Assembly: GCA_934621485.1 (NCBI GenBank)
Contig: CAKTUS010000033.1
Coordinates: 1-26,872, forward strand
Source of the DNA: an uncultured Clostridia bacterium
Lineage (GTDB): Bacteria; Bacillota; Clostridia; Christensenellales; Aristaeellaceae
Direction: 5' to 3'
Length of the DNA stretch: 26,872 nucleotides
Shown piece after piece: positions 7,084 to 14,927 of the stretch (positions are counted from its first letter, which is position 1; the number at the start of each line of letters is the position of its first letter). A model generated the notes under the pieces. The model had not been told where the DNA came from, ran no database searches, and saw nothing but the letters and a program-made list of their open reading frames with translations. A program made the translations under genes and the position numbers.

Positions 7084-8598
7084 TTATTCGTACAGGGCCT
7101 TCTTGGCGGGGATTTCCACGTTCATGTACGCGGTCAGTTCATCCAAACCGGCCTTCTGGGCGTTGTCACGCAGGGCGGTCAGGTTGGCTTCAAAGGCTTC
7201 CTCGCTGTCGGACAGGATCAGGGTGGAGGTCCAAGTCTTGAGCATATCCTTCAGCTTGGCGGCGATAACGTACTCGTCGCTGTCGGGATCCTTGGGCTCG
7301 GCCAGCGTGTACCAGGGTTCGCACACAATGCGCTCGCGAATCTTGGCGTAGGTGTCCTGATATTCCTGAGGCAGGGTGCAGGTGCGGCTGATAGCCTCAA
7401 TCAGGCCGGTGGTGCCAAAGTAGAAGTTGGTGTTGTACTTGGTGGCGAAGGTTTCTTCGTCAGCGGTAGCGTCAATCCACTCCTGGCTGAACACGGGCAC
7501 GCCGTTTTCGTCCAGGGTGTACTCAATGCCCTCGCGGCCGCACATGGTGAGCATGGCGCCCTCGTCGGAGAACAGGTACTGCATCAGCTTGATGGCGGCT
7601 TCCGGATCCTTGCAGCTGCGGGAGATGAAGGTGCCGCACCAGCCCAGGTTGGCCAGACGGTAGGAGGCTTCTTCGCCCAGCGGGTTCATTTCCAGCACCA
7701 GGAAGTTCTCGTTGCCGGTGGCTTCACGGCCCATGGTGGTGAAGGTGCGGGCGTAGCCCTGGGTGGAGTTCACATAGGAGAAGGTTTTGCCGGAATAGAA
7801 GTTGCCGTCGGCAGTGGATTCGTCATAGGCGAAGCTGTCGGGGTTGATGTAGCCTAGGCGGTAATACTCGTTGAGCTTGCGGGTCATGCGCTCAAAGTTG
7901 TCGCTGTTAATGATGTGCTGATAGGTGCCGTCGGCCGCCTGAAGCCAGTCGGTGTGCGGGGTGATGGCGTACATGGCCTGGAAGTACTGCAGGCCGGTTA
8001 CGGGTCCGTAGCACATGATTTCCATATCGGGATACTTTTCATGCACGGCGGCGTACAGCGCGTCCAGCTCTTCGATTTTGGTAAACTGGGTGGGGTCGAA
8101 GCCAAGCTCCTGAGCAATGTCCTGACGATAGCACAGGGTGCCGAAGCTGGGCACGCCGGCGGAGGCGTTGCGCCACTGCTCGGTGGTAAAGGCATGACTG
8201 AACAGGAAGTAGTAGTTGCCGTCGGTGGAGTAGGCGGAGGCGTTGGCGATGGCCACCGGATCGGGCTGCCAGTCGGGGCAGTACTTTTCAATCAGCTCGT
8301 TGTAGGAGTAGCACAGCTCGGGGCTGGACAGGCGGCTGAGCTCCTTGTCGGTAAAGGTCAGGTCCATCAGGTCGCCGGAGGCGATCATCAGGCCCAGCTG
8401 GCTGTCGTCCACAGCGCGGGTGGGCAGCAGAGTGGTGCCGGTTTTTTCGCGAATGGTTTCGGGAATGATGCCGATGAACTCATCGGTGGGGTACCAGGTG
8501 TGGTTCAGCCATACCGTCAGTTCGGTATCGGCCAGGGCGGGCGCGGCCAGGCCCAGCAATAGGGTCAGAACCAGTGCCAGAGCAATGCGCTTTTTCAT
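7084..8598 (-). CDS. Sugar ABC transporter substrate-binding protein (large LplA/YtcQ-type)
   Basis: A 504-residue extracellular solute-binding protein of the large type that pairs with LplB/LplC permeases. It begins with a signal peptide: MKKR, a hydrophobic core ending LLLGLAAPALA, and a predicted signal peptidase I site before DTELTVW (about residue 23). No lipobox cysteine is present, unlike most Gram-positive binding proteins. Conserved-looking segments include FISRSCKDPEAAIKLMQYLF and the C-terminal region with TWTSTLILSDSEEAF. It should capture an oligosaccharide and deliver it to the two permeases encoded just upstream on the same strand. The ATG at 8598 has AAAGGAGGAACC ahead of it; the open frame continues to 8664 but without signal-peptide character. 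Followed by a hairpin cluster and terminator, as is usual for an abundantly made binding protein. Confidence 0.9.
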   Translation of the reverse strand: MKKRIALALVLTLLLGLAAPALADTELTVWLNHTWYPTDEFIGIIPETIREKTGTTLLPTRAVDDSQLGLMIASGDLMDLTFTDKELSRLSSPELCYSYNELIEKYCPDWQPDPVAIANASAYSTDGNYYFLFSHAFTTEQWRNASAGVPSFGTLCYRQDIAQELGFDPTQFTKIEELDALYAAVHEKYPDMEIMCYGPVTGLQYFQAMYAITPHTDWLQAADGTYQHIINSDNFERMTRKLNEYYRLGYINPDSFAYDESTADGNFYSGKTFSYVNSTQGYARTFTTMGREATGNENFLVLEMNPLGEEASYRLANLGWCGTFISRSCKDPEAAIKLMQYLFSDEGAMLTMCGREGIEYTLDENGVPVFSQEWIDATADEETFATKYNTNFYFGTTGLIEAISRTCTLPQEYQDTYAKIRERIVCEPWYTLAEPKDPDSDEYVIAAKLKDMLKTWTSTLILSDSEEAFEANLTALRDNAQKAGLDELTAYMNVEIPAKKALYE

Positions 8599-8660
8599 GT
8601 GTGGGTTCCTCCTTTGACGTTGTGAAGTTTTTTCTATCGATCTGCGCGCAAGCGCAAATA

Positions 8661-9563
8661 TCATCCCTTGACCGACCCGATGGTCAGGCCGGTAACAAAA
8701 TACTTTTGCAGGAAAGGATATATAGCCAGAATGGGAATCACGGAAATCATCATGGCGGTTACGCGCACGGCCAGGGGGTCTACCTTGGCGCTGGCGGCAG
8801 CCTGAGCCGCCGCCACGGCGTTGGAGGGCACGTTGGCCTGATTGATGGTTTCCATCAGCATGTAGCCCAGGGTGCGAAGCTGCTTATTGGTAACGTAGAA
8901 GGCGGAGTCAAACCAGGCGTTCCACTGGCCCACGGCGGAAAACAGCAGAATGGTGACCATCAGCGGCAGGGAAATGGGCATGATAATCGAGCGGAAGATG
9001 CGCATTTCCGTTGCGCCGTCCAGCTTGGCGCTTTCCTTCAGCGCCTCGGGAATGTCGTTGAAGAAGGTGATGGCAATGAAAATGAAGAAGGTGTTCAGCG
9101 CCGGGGGAATGATGTAGACCAGGAAGGAGTTCAGCAGGCCCAGGTTTTTCAGCAGCACATAGAAGGGAATCAAGCCGCCGCTGAAATACATGCTGAAAAT
9201 GATGATGCTCATGTAAGCCTTGCGGAACACCAGCTTTTCATGGCTCAGGCCGTAGGAAACCAGCATGGTGAACACGGTGGTGATCACGCTGCCGCACAGC
9301 GTGCGGGCCACGGAAACCAGGAAGGCCCTCAGCCAGGTATCGTCGCGGAAGAATTTCAGGTAATTATCCAGCGTCCACACCCGGGGCCAAAAGTACATGC
9401 CGCCCCGGGCGGTATCCACCGAGTCGTTGAGCGACAGCACCAGCCCGTACCAGAACGGATAGGCGCAAATGAAAAACACGATGGCCAGCAGAATGTAGAT
9501 AACGGTATCCACAACCCGGTCCTCAGTGGTGCGCCGGATGCGGTTCAGGTTTTTCTTTTTCAT
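8661..9563 (-). CDS. Carbohydrate ABC transporter permease (LplC/YtcP-type)
   Basis: A 300-residue inner-membrane permease of the CUT1 class with about six transmembrane helices. The cytoplasmic EAA loop is clear (EALKESAKLDGATEMRIF, roughly residues 193-210), followed by the MPISLPLM turn, and the C-terminus FVTGLTIGSVKG is typical of YtcP/LplC proteins. It forms the heterodimeric channel with the permease encoded at 9578-10519. The start at 9563 is set by AAAGGAGG upstream and by the basic MKKKNLNRIRR beginning; the longer open frame up to 9773 overlaps the previous gene in another frame and is not real. It lies 14 bp after the partner permease and 62 bp before the binding-protein gene. No ATPase gene is linked, so the energising subunit must come from elsewhere. 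Confidence 0.92.
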   Translation of the reverse strand: MKKKNLNRIRRTTEDRVVDTVIYILLAIVFFICAYPFWYGLVLSLNDSVDTARGGMYFWPRVWTLDNYLKFFRDDTWLRAFLVSVARTLCGSVITTVFTMLVSYGLSHEKLVFRKAYMSIIIFSMYFSGGLIPFYVLLKNLGLLNSFLVYIIPPALNTFFIFIAITFFNDIPEALKESAKLDGATEMRIFRSIIMPISLPLMVTILLFSAVGQWNAWFDSAFYVTNKQLRTLGYMLMETINQANVPSNAVAAAQAAASAKVDPLAVRVTAMMISVIPILAIYPFLQKYFVTGLTIGSVKG

Positions 9564-9577
9564 GGGCGCGCCTCCTT

Positions 9578-10519
9578 TTAGAACAGGCCGTTGCCGGTGA
9601 CGGATTTGGATACGGCGTTTGTGCTGAATACCAGAATGACGGACACCACGGATTGAATCATGCCGATGGCCGTGGCGTAGGCATAGCGCCCCTCGGACAG
9701 GCCGATGCGGAAGCTGTAGGTTTGGAAGATGTCCGAGGCAGCGCGGTTGGCGGTGTTGCCCAGCAGGTAGCACTGCTCAAACGTGGAGCCGCCCAGGCCG
9801 CCGCCCAGCAGGTTGCCGATGGCCAAAATCAGGACGACGGTAACGGTGGGCGCAATGGAGGGCAACGTGATGTGACAGATACGCTTGATGCGGCCCGCGC
9901 CGTCAATCATGGCCGCCTCGTACAGGGTGGGATCCACGCCGGTAATGGCAGCCAGGAAGATGATGGCCCACCAGCCCATTTCCTTCCAGATGCCGGTGCC
10001 AACGGCCATGCCCCAGAAGTAATCCGGAGAAGAAAGGAAGTACTTGGGCTCGCCGCCCAAGGCAACGATGGCCTTGTTGATAACGCCGTCCTGCGTGGAG
10101 AAAAATTGCAGACAGAAGCCGGCCACCACCACCCAGCTGATGAAGTAAGGCAGATAGCTGGCGGTTTGCACCAGGCGCTTGACGGCGCGGTTGCGGGTTT
10201 CACTGAGCAGAATGGCCAAAAACAGCGGAACCGGGAAGGTAAACAGCATTTTGAGGATGCTGATGCCCAGGGTGTTTTTCAGCAGCAGCGGAAAGTTGTA
10301 GTCGGTGACAAACTCTTTGAACCACTTCAGCCCCACCCATTCCGCCGTGAAAATACCGGCGTAGCCCGTTTGAATTTTGTACTTTTTGAAGGCCATGAGC
10401 AAGCCGGACATGGGCACATAGTAAAAAATGAGAATGAAAACAATACCGGCCAGCGCAAACAACTGCAAATACCGTTGCTCCCAAAACCGTTGCCAGACCG
10501 ATTTTTTCCGATGAACCAT
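9578..10519 (-). CDS. Carbohydrate ABC transporter permease (LplB/UgpA-type)
   Basis: A 313-residue inner-membrane permease of the CUT1 class. It has the LplB-type N-terminus (basic residues, then LFALAGIVFILIFYYVPMSGL), about six membrane helices, and the EAA motif DPTLYEAAMIDGAGRIKRI ending in the ITLPSIAPTV turn. Together with the downstream permease it forms the translocation pore for the substrate caught by the binding protein. The start at 10519 follows GGAGGTG with a 7-8 base gap; the frame continues to 10663 only by overlapping the BadF gene. The spacing to its neighbours (19 bp from BadF, 14 bp to the next permease) indicates one operon. Confidence 0.92.
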   Translation of the reverse strand: MVHRKKSVWQRFWEQRYLQLFALAGIVFILIFYYVPMSGLLMAFKKYKIQTGYAGIFTAEWVGLKWFKEFVTDYNFPLLLKNTLGISILKMLFTFPVPLFLAILLSETRNRAVKRLVQTASYLPYFISWVVVAGFCLQFFSTQDGVINKAIVALGGEPKYFLSSPDYFWGMAVGTGIWKEMGWWAIIFLAAITGVDPTLYEAAMIDGAGRIKRICHITLPSIAPTVTVVLILAIGNLLGGGLGGSTFEQCYLLGNTANRAASDIFQTYSFRIGLSEGRYAYATAIGMIQSVVSVILVFSTNAVSKSVTGNGLF

Positions 10520-10538
10520 TGCAAAACACCTCCGTATC

Positions 10539-11507
10539 TCAAAATCGCACCAGCGAAAACGCCTGAGCCGAGCGGGAAAGGACGGGACGCCATTCCTGCT
10601 GGCAGCTTGCGTCCAGCGCCAGCTCCAGCGCGCCGACCACCGGCTCGAACACCGCCTCCACAATCCGGGAGCCGGGAGATATCCGGTGCACCTGGGCGCG
10701 AATGGCGTCTACCATCACCGGTGAGCGGGCCTTGAAAATACCGCCGCTGAGCACAATATCGGTGGACTGGCTGGTCAGGTCGTATTTCCTCAGGGCGGCC
10801 GTGGCGTAGCGGCTGACGGAAACGCCGAAATGGTACTGGGCTTCCAGCGCGACCGTGTCGCCTGACATCGCTTCTTCATCCACGGCGATGGCAAAATCCT
10901 TGACCGGCTTTTGGATACATCCCCTGGAAAAATCCAGCATCAGGGGAAGCACCTCATCGTAGCCAAAGAAGTCCAGCGCCCGCTGGGTGAGACTGGTTTG
11001 AGGCCCCATGCCGGTTACCGAGCGGAAAACCCCTTCCAGCGCCCGGTCCGCCAAACCCTTACCGCCGTCGTCTGCCCGCTCGATATAGTTATTGTAAATC
11101 CATATCAGGCGGCGGTCTTTCAGCACCGCCGCGTTGAAGGAGGTGCCGGCGCAGAGAATGATGGCGTTGTTGCTTTGCGTACCGGCGTACAGAGCCGGCA
11201 CGCAATCGTTGTATACGGTGGCCCGGGCGGGGAAAAACTCCCGTTCCAGCGCGTCGGTCAGCAACCGGAACTCATCGGGCCAGTTGGCGCCCGCCATGCC
11301 CGCGCTGACGCGATTGATGCGGTCCAGCCCTACGCCGGCCTCCTGTAAAGCGTTTTGCACGGAGGAGCGAACGGCGGCCATGGCCTTGTCTATCCCCACC
11401 ATGAAGTGGCAGGCTCCCTCGGCAAGGCCGGTTCCATAGATACGGCCCGTTTCATCACCAATCAGGGACTGGGTTTTGGAACTGCCCTGGTCAATGGCTA
11501 AAATCAT
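10539..11507 (-). CDS. BadF/BadG-type ATPase, N-acetylglucosamine/glucosamine kinase-like
   Basis: A 322-residue cytoplasmic kinase of the ASKHA fold, BadF/BadG/BcrA/BcrD family, the group containing eukaryotic GlcNAc kinase and the Vibrio glucosamine-specific kinase. Visible motifs are phosphate-1 (ILAIDQGSSKT, 2-12; an unusual variant of DGGGTKT), the likely catalytic Asp101 in YNDCVPAL, phosphate-2 (CAGTSFNAA, 119-127) and the adenosine motif LSGGIFK. The start at 11507 is the first ATG and precedes the ATP motif directly; an in-frame TTG at 11522 lacks a ribosome binding site. It is the first gene of an operon with two permeases and a binding protein, under a consensus promoter with a LacI-type operator. 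Phosphorylation of an imported or released hexose/hexosamine is the likely job. The identity of the sugar is inferred from the family, not shown. Confidence 0.85.
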   Translation of the reverse strand: MILAIDQGSSKTQSLIGDETGRIYGTGLAEGACHFMVGIDKAMAAVRSSVQNALQEAGVGLDRINRVSAGMAGANWPDEFRLLTDALEREFFPARATVYNDCVPALYAGTQSNNAIILCAGTSFNAAVLKDRRLIWIYNNYIERADDGGKGLADRALEGVFRSVTGMGPQTSLTQRALDFFGYDEVLPLMLDFSRGCIQKPVKDFAIAVDEEAMSGDTVALEAQYHFGVSVSRYATAALRKYDLTSQSTDIVLSGGIFKARSPVMVDAIRAQVHRISPGSRIVEAVFEPVVGALELALDASCQQEWRPVLSRSAQAFSLVRF

Positions 11508-11528
11508 GAATATCCCATCCAATCATTT

Positions 11529-11542
11529 GTTAACCGGTTTAC
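11529..11542. promoter_or_regulatory. LacI-type operator of the BadF-ABC operon
   Basis: GTTAACCGGTTTAC is a 14-bp palindrome with one non-symmetric pair, placed between the -10 box and the BadF start codon. Its core TTAACCGGTTTA (11530-11541) matches the lacI-promoter site at 10 of 12 positions. Repression by the LacI protein encoded at 4338-5411 is the natural reading. Confidence 0.7.
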
Positions 11543-11553
11543 GTTATGCTCTT

Positions 11554-11581
11554 ATTATACGGAATATTCCTTGCGTGTCAA
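11554..11581 (-). promoter_or_regulatory. Consensus sigma-A promoter of the BadF-ABC operon
   Basis: On the minus strand, a perfect TTGACA (11576-11581) and a perfect TATAAT (11554-11559) are 16 bp apart. The spacer contains the perfect 10-bp palindrome GGAATATTCC. This should be a strong promoter, held in check by the downstream operator. Confidence 0.88.
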
Positions 11582-11630
11582 GTCGTATTCGGAATTTTTT
11601 GTCACAAATTATACCTGCAAAAACTAAAAC

Positions 11631-11677
11631 GACCAAAAAGCGTGCTTTGCAAAACGGTGAAAGCGCGCTTTTTGGTC
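11631..11677 (-). terminator. Strong intrinsic terminator after the GH9 gene
   Basis: Arms 11631-11648 and 11660-11677 pair over 18 positions with one G-U wobble. The inner GC stem is flanked by A5 and T5 runs, so it can act on either strand; a further TTTT follows on the minus strand. It separates the DeoR-GH9 operon from the BadF operon. Confidence 0.85.
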
Positions 11678-11707
11678 GAAAATAGGAAAAACGAGTCGGA
11701 AAAACAA

Positions 11708-11719
11708 TAGACCGTTTTA
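11708..11719. promoter_or_regulatory. Second LacI-type operator copy, upstream of the BadF promoter
   Basis: TAGACCGTTTTA matches the lacI-promoter operator at 11 of 12 positions. It lies 2 bases beyond the GH9 stop codon, and its centre is 178 bp from the centre of the BadF operator (11530-11541), a distance that would suit a looping auxiliary operator. Confidence 0.5.
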
Positions 11720-11721
11720 CA

Positions 11722-14070
11722 TCACAGATACAATTCAGCCAGAATGGACGCCCAACGCCCGGCCGGGGTGGTCCATACTTCCTTGTAGGTGGCGTTGTTC
11801 ATCTGAGGCCAGTATGGCGCATCTTCATCCTCCAGGGTTTGCACGCCAACAGGCAATTCGCCCGTAGCCTCTCCGGACATGGCGGCGTACTGCTGGGCGT
11901 AGCGCTGTCCTTCGCCATACATGAGCGACTGCCGGAAGGGATTGACGCCAATATTCCAGGCCAGCTGCTTTTCAGCGGCCCAAAGCAGGTCGTTGTCCCC
12001 CAGCGTTCGGGCGCAGAGAGCCGCCGCCTTGCTCATGGACAGCATGACCGCGTTGTTGCCCTTGAAGGAAAACCATACGGGGAAATGGCGCAGATAATAT
12101 CCGTCGCCTACATTCACACCGGCGTTCAGCTGCTTTTCATAGCGCTGGAAGGCCTCCTCGCCGGTTTCCAGGTGCTGCCGGCGGAAGCTTTCCTCATCCT
12201 GCGTTTCCTCCAGGCGGTATAACCCCGCCGGAATCATGCCGTAGGGGCTGGCAAAGCTCATCAATCGCCGCAGGTAGTCGGCATGGCGCTTGAGGGCGTC
12301 CAGCCAAAGCGGCGCATCGGGATGATGGGGCATGGCCTCCAGCGCCCCGGTCAGGGCCTGAGCATAGATTTGATCCCGCGCCTGATGGCTGAAATGTACA
12401 ATGGCCCGGCGATCCGGGTTGCGATAGAAGAACCCGCCATTCGGGAAATGAGGGCCTGCGGGCTGGGCGTGCTGGCAGGACAGCACATAGCGAAGCGCCT
12501 CCGCCGCGTCCTCCTGATACCGGCTGTCGCCGGTGGCCTGGTACAACAGGGCCGCAGCCTGGGCGATGGTGGCCTTGAAGGCGCTTTCCGACGTCATCCA
12601 GCTGTGCTCCCAATAGATGGGCGGGCGCTCGCTGAAGCCGGTTTGGGCAAAGCGCTCCTTGGCGAAACCAAAGTCCGCCCTGGCGCAGTTCAGCGTGACG
12701 GCGGCCAGGCCGGGATCGCTTTTTTGCAGCCGCATGGCGCAAAAGCACTCCACGGCGGCGCACAGGAAGTTTTCATAGGCGTTATTGTGCATGCGGGCGG
12801 TAATGTCGTCCGCGTCGCCCACCAGGTTCTGGCTCCACATGTTGGTGCCAACGCTGGTGGCGCGGTAGCCGTCGCCAAAGCGGCTGCGCAGCACATAGTC
12901 CAGGCCCCACAGCGCCTCTTCCTGCACTCGCAGGCGCAAATCCTGCTGGCTCTCGGGCAGGGCGGCCTCCAGTTCAAACAGAGACCAGGTTACCTCCGCC
13001 GTTTGAATCAGCTGCTGGGACAGGTCGCCGGCGTCATGCCAGCCGCCGTTAAAGACAAAGCTTTTGCCATCATGCCTGGCCACCACGTCCCGGTGGCATG
13101 TCTGGTGAATTCCCGGCACCGGATAACCGCACCGTTCGCAAAACAGGAAATTCACGATTTTCCAAGCGGAAGGCAGCCAAATGTCCTCATCGATGGCAAA
13201 AACGTCGGTTTGCCGGCCGAAGGCTTGCAGACGATAGCGGCCGGGGGTTTGCAGCGGCGAAAAATCCAGCGCGCTCAGGTTGTGAAAGCCGGTTTCGCGA
13301 ATTTCTCCCCGGAAAACAGGAACGCCGTCAGCGTCGATTACCTGGAACGGTTCGCCGGCATGGCCCAAAACCAGAGCCGTTTTGGGCGCCTTGGGGCGGT
13401 AGCCGGAGAAACAGTAAACAACGCTGTCCTCGCTGGGTTGCCAGCCGATGGCCACTTCCGGATTTTCAATCTGTTCCAGGACAAAGTCCTTCACGGTGGC
13501 TTTCACCCAGTTGCCGGTGGCGGCGTCCGCCTCGCAGCCGCCGCCATAGAAGGACACGCTCACTTTGGTGATGCAATCGCGGGGCATGGTGGGAATTTCC
13601 ACGCTAACGCGCATTTCCTGGCCGATAACAGCGTTGATGGCGTGAAAACCGTCGCGGAAATAAGGGTCGGGCAGCTTGACGGCGCCGTCGTTGCAAAAGC
13701 ACAGCCGAACGCACATTTTGCGCACGCCCAGCGCTTCCACCTTCAGGCTGAAGGAGACCCGATTGTAGTTCTCCCAGCTTTCCCGGTTAACGGCGCAGTC
13801 CGCCCCAAAGCCGCCGTAGCCGGCGCAATCGCCCAGCTCCAGGTCGCCCCGGGGCCGGCGGTCATGAAATAAGGGCGCGGTAATCTCCATCTGTCCGTTT
13901 TGCACGGCTACCGTACATTCGCCGCTGGCGGTCCAGCGCTCCGCCGGGAGAGAGCGGCTGCGCACAACCGCCTTTTTCTGGCCCTCCGCCTCCAGGGATC
14001 GCTCCTCATGAAGGGGCAGCGGCCTGTGAATCCAGCCGGAGGCGCGCAGTTCCTGTTCCAATATCGTCAT
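11722..14070 (-). CDS. Glycoside hydrolase family 9 protein with Ig-like domain (cytoplasmic; endoglucanase/exo-beta-glucosaminidase-like)
   Basis: A 782-residue GH9 enzyme. Residues 1 to about 215 form a beta-rich, unassigned N-terminal region. About 225-297 match the cellulase N-terminal Ig-like domain (ALVLGHAGEPFQVIDADG through PGRYRLQAFGRQTDVFAI). The (alpha/alpha)6 catalytic domain runs from about 300 to the end. GGWHDAGD (342-349) gives the metal-binding/catalytic-base aspartates (Asp346, Asp349), and TYKEVW gives the probable acid Glu764. There is no signal peptide, so it should act on imported oligosaccharides. GH9 includes intracellular beta-glucosidases and exo-beta-glucosaminidases, the latter encoded beside a BadF kinase in Vibrio chitobiose operons. 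It is the last gene of the DeoR operon, 21 bp after the ucpA-like gene, with AAAGGA ahead of the ATG. Cellulose degradation outside the cell is unlikely. Confidence 0.87.
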   Translation of the reverse strand: MTILEQELRASGWIHRPLPLHEERSLEAEGQKKAVVRSRSLPAERWTASGECTVAVQNGQMEITAPLFHDRRPRGDLELGDCAGYGGFGADCAVNRESWENYNRVSFSLKVEALGVRKMCVRLCFCNDGAVKLPDPYFRDGFHAINAVIGQEMRVSVEIPTMPRDCITKVSVSFYGGGCEADAATGNWVKATVKDFVLEQIENPEVAIGWQPSEDSVVYCFSGYRPKAPKTALVLGHAGEPFQVIDADGVPVFRGEIRETGFHNLSALDFSPLQTPGRYRLQAFGRQTDVFAIDEDIWLPSAWKIVNFLFCERCGYPVPGIHQTCHRDVVARHDGKSFVFNGGWHDAGDLSQQLIQTAEVTWSLFELEAALPESQQDLRLRVQEEALWGLDYVLRSRFGDGYRATSVGTNMWSQNLVGDADDITARMHNNAYENFLCAAVECFCAMRLQKSDPGLAAVTLNCARADFGFAKERFAQTGFSERPPIYWEHSWMTSESAFKATIAQAAALLYQATGDSRYQEDAAEALRYVLSCQHAQPAGPHFPNGGFFYRNPDRRAIVHFSHQARDQIYAQALTGALEAMPHHPDAPLWLDALKRHADYLRRLMSFASPYGMIPAGLYRLEETQDEESFRRQHLETGEEAFQRYEKQLNAGVNVGDGYYLRHFPVWFSFKGNNAVMLSMSKAAALCARTLGDNDLLWAAEKQLAWNIGVNPFRQSLMYGEGQRYAQQYAAMSGEATGELPVGVQTLEDEDAPYWPQMNNATYKEVWTTPAGRWASILAELYL

Positions 14071-14091
14071 GTGGTAAATCCTTTCTGCGTA

Positions 14092-14889
14092 TCAGTTGGT
14101 GCCAATGCTCATGGTTTCCGGCAGGGTGCTGCCGCCGTCAATGACCACCTGAGAGCCGGTCAGGTAGCTGGATTCATCGCTGCCCAGGAAGGCAAACAAC
14201 TCGCCAACTTCAATGGGCTTAGCCAGGCGCTTCATGGGCACGCCGCGGGCGATATCGGCAATGGCGCTTTCCGGGTCCTCCGGATTGGATTCCACCGCCA
14301 TCTTTTCCACCATGGGGGTGCGGGCGTAGCCCAGCTGAGAGCAGTTCACGCGGATGTTGCGGCCCGCATATTCCACCGCCAGGCACTTGGTGAGGCCCAC
14401 CAAGGCGGCCTTGCTCATGGCATAGGCCGCTTCGCCCGCATCGGCCACGATGTCGCCGGTCACAGAGGAAGCGATAACGATGCTGCCGCCGCCCTGCTTG
14501 AGCATATAGGGGATCACGGCCTGGCAGGTATTCCACACGCCTTTGATGTTCACGTCGATGTGGAAATCGCGGATTTCATCGCTCATTTCTTCAAAGGGAG
14601 CCAGCCGGCACACGCCGGCGTTGCAGCAGGCCACGTTGATTTCGCCAAAGGTCTGGGCTGCCTTGGCGGCCGCGGCCAGCATGTCGTCCTTTTTGGCTAC
14701 GTTGGCCACCACGGTTACAATCTGCGCGCCGTATTCCTCTCTTAGCCGCTGCGCGGTTTTTTCCACTTGGGGCGACAGGTCCACCATGCACAGCTTGGCG
14801 CCGTATTTGGCATAGGCGGTGGCGATACCCTCGCCCAGGCCCACGGCCGCGCCGGTGATCAAAGCAACTTTTCCCTCCAGCTTTTTCAT
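14092..14889 (-). CDS. ucpA: UcpA-like short-chain dehydrogenase/reductase
   Basis: A 265-residue classical SDR. The cofactor loop is TGAAVGLG (12-19), and the catalytic tetrad can be placed as Asn114, Ser142, Tyr156 and Lys160 (YAMSK). An Asp after the second strand (MVDLS) suggests NAD(H). Long stretches, such as AGVCRLAPF, MSDEIRDFHIDVNIKGVWN and the end DGGSTLPETMSIG, resemble the enterobacterial oxidoreductase UcpA as I remember it. The usual PG motif after the active site is replaced (NCSQLGYART), and NNAG reads CNAG. In this operon it probably oxidises or reduces a sugar, polyol or sugar acid. The ATG at 14889 has AAAGGAG upstream at a rather long gap. The gene lies 38 bp after the permease and 21 bp before GH9. 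Confidence 0.88.
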   Translation of the reverse strand: MKKLEGKVALITGAAVGLGEGIATAYAKYGAKLCMVDLSPQVEKTAQRLREEYGAQIVTVVANVAKKDDMLAAAAKAAQTFGEINVACCNAGVCRLAPFEEMSDEIRDFHIDVNIKGVWNTCQAVIPYMLKQGGGSIVIASSVTGDIVADAGEAAYAMSKAALVGLTKCLAVEYAGRNIRVNCSQLGYARTPMVEKMAVESNPEDPESAIADIARGVPMKRLAKPIEVGELFAFLGSDESSYLTGSQVVIDGGSTLPETMSIGTN

Positions 14890-14927
14890 TTGAAATCCAA
14901 TCTCCTTTCTTTGTCAGCACGGCGGGC

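Noticed and set aside
13098..13571. Plus-strand frame opposite the GH9 gene
   Set aside because: Antisense shadow; GH9 shows clear domains and catalytic motifs on the other strand.
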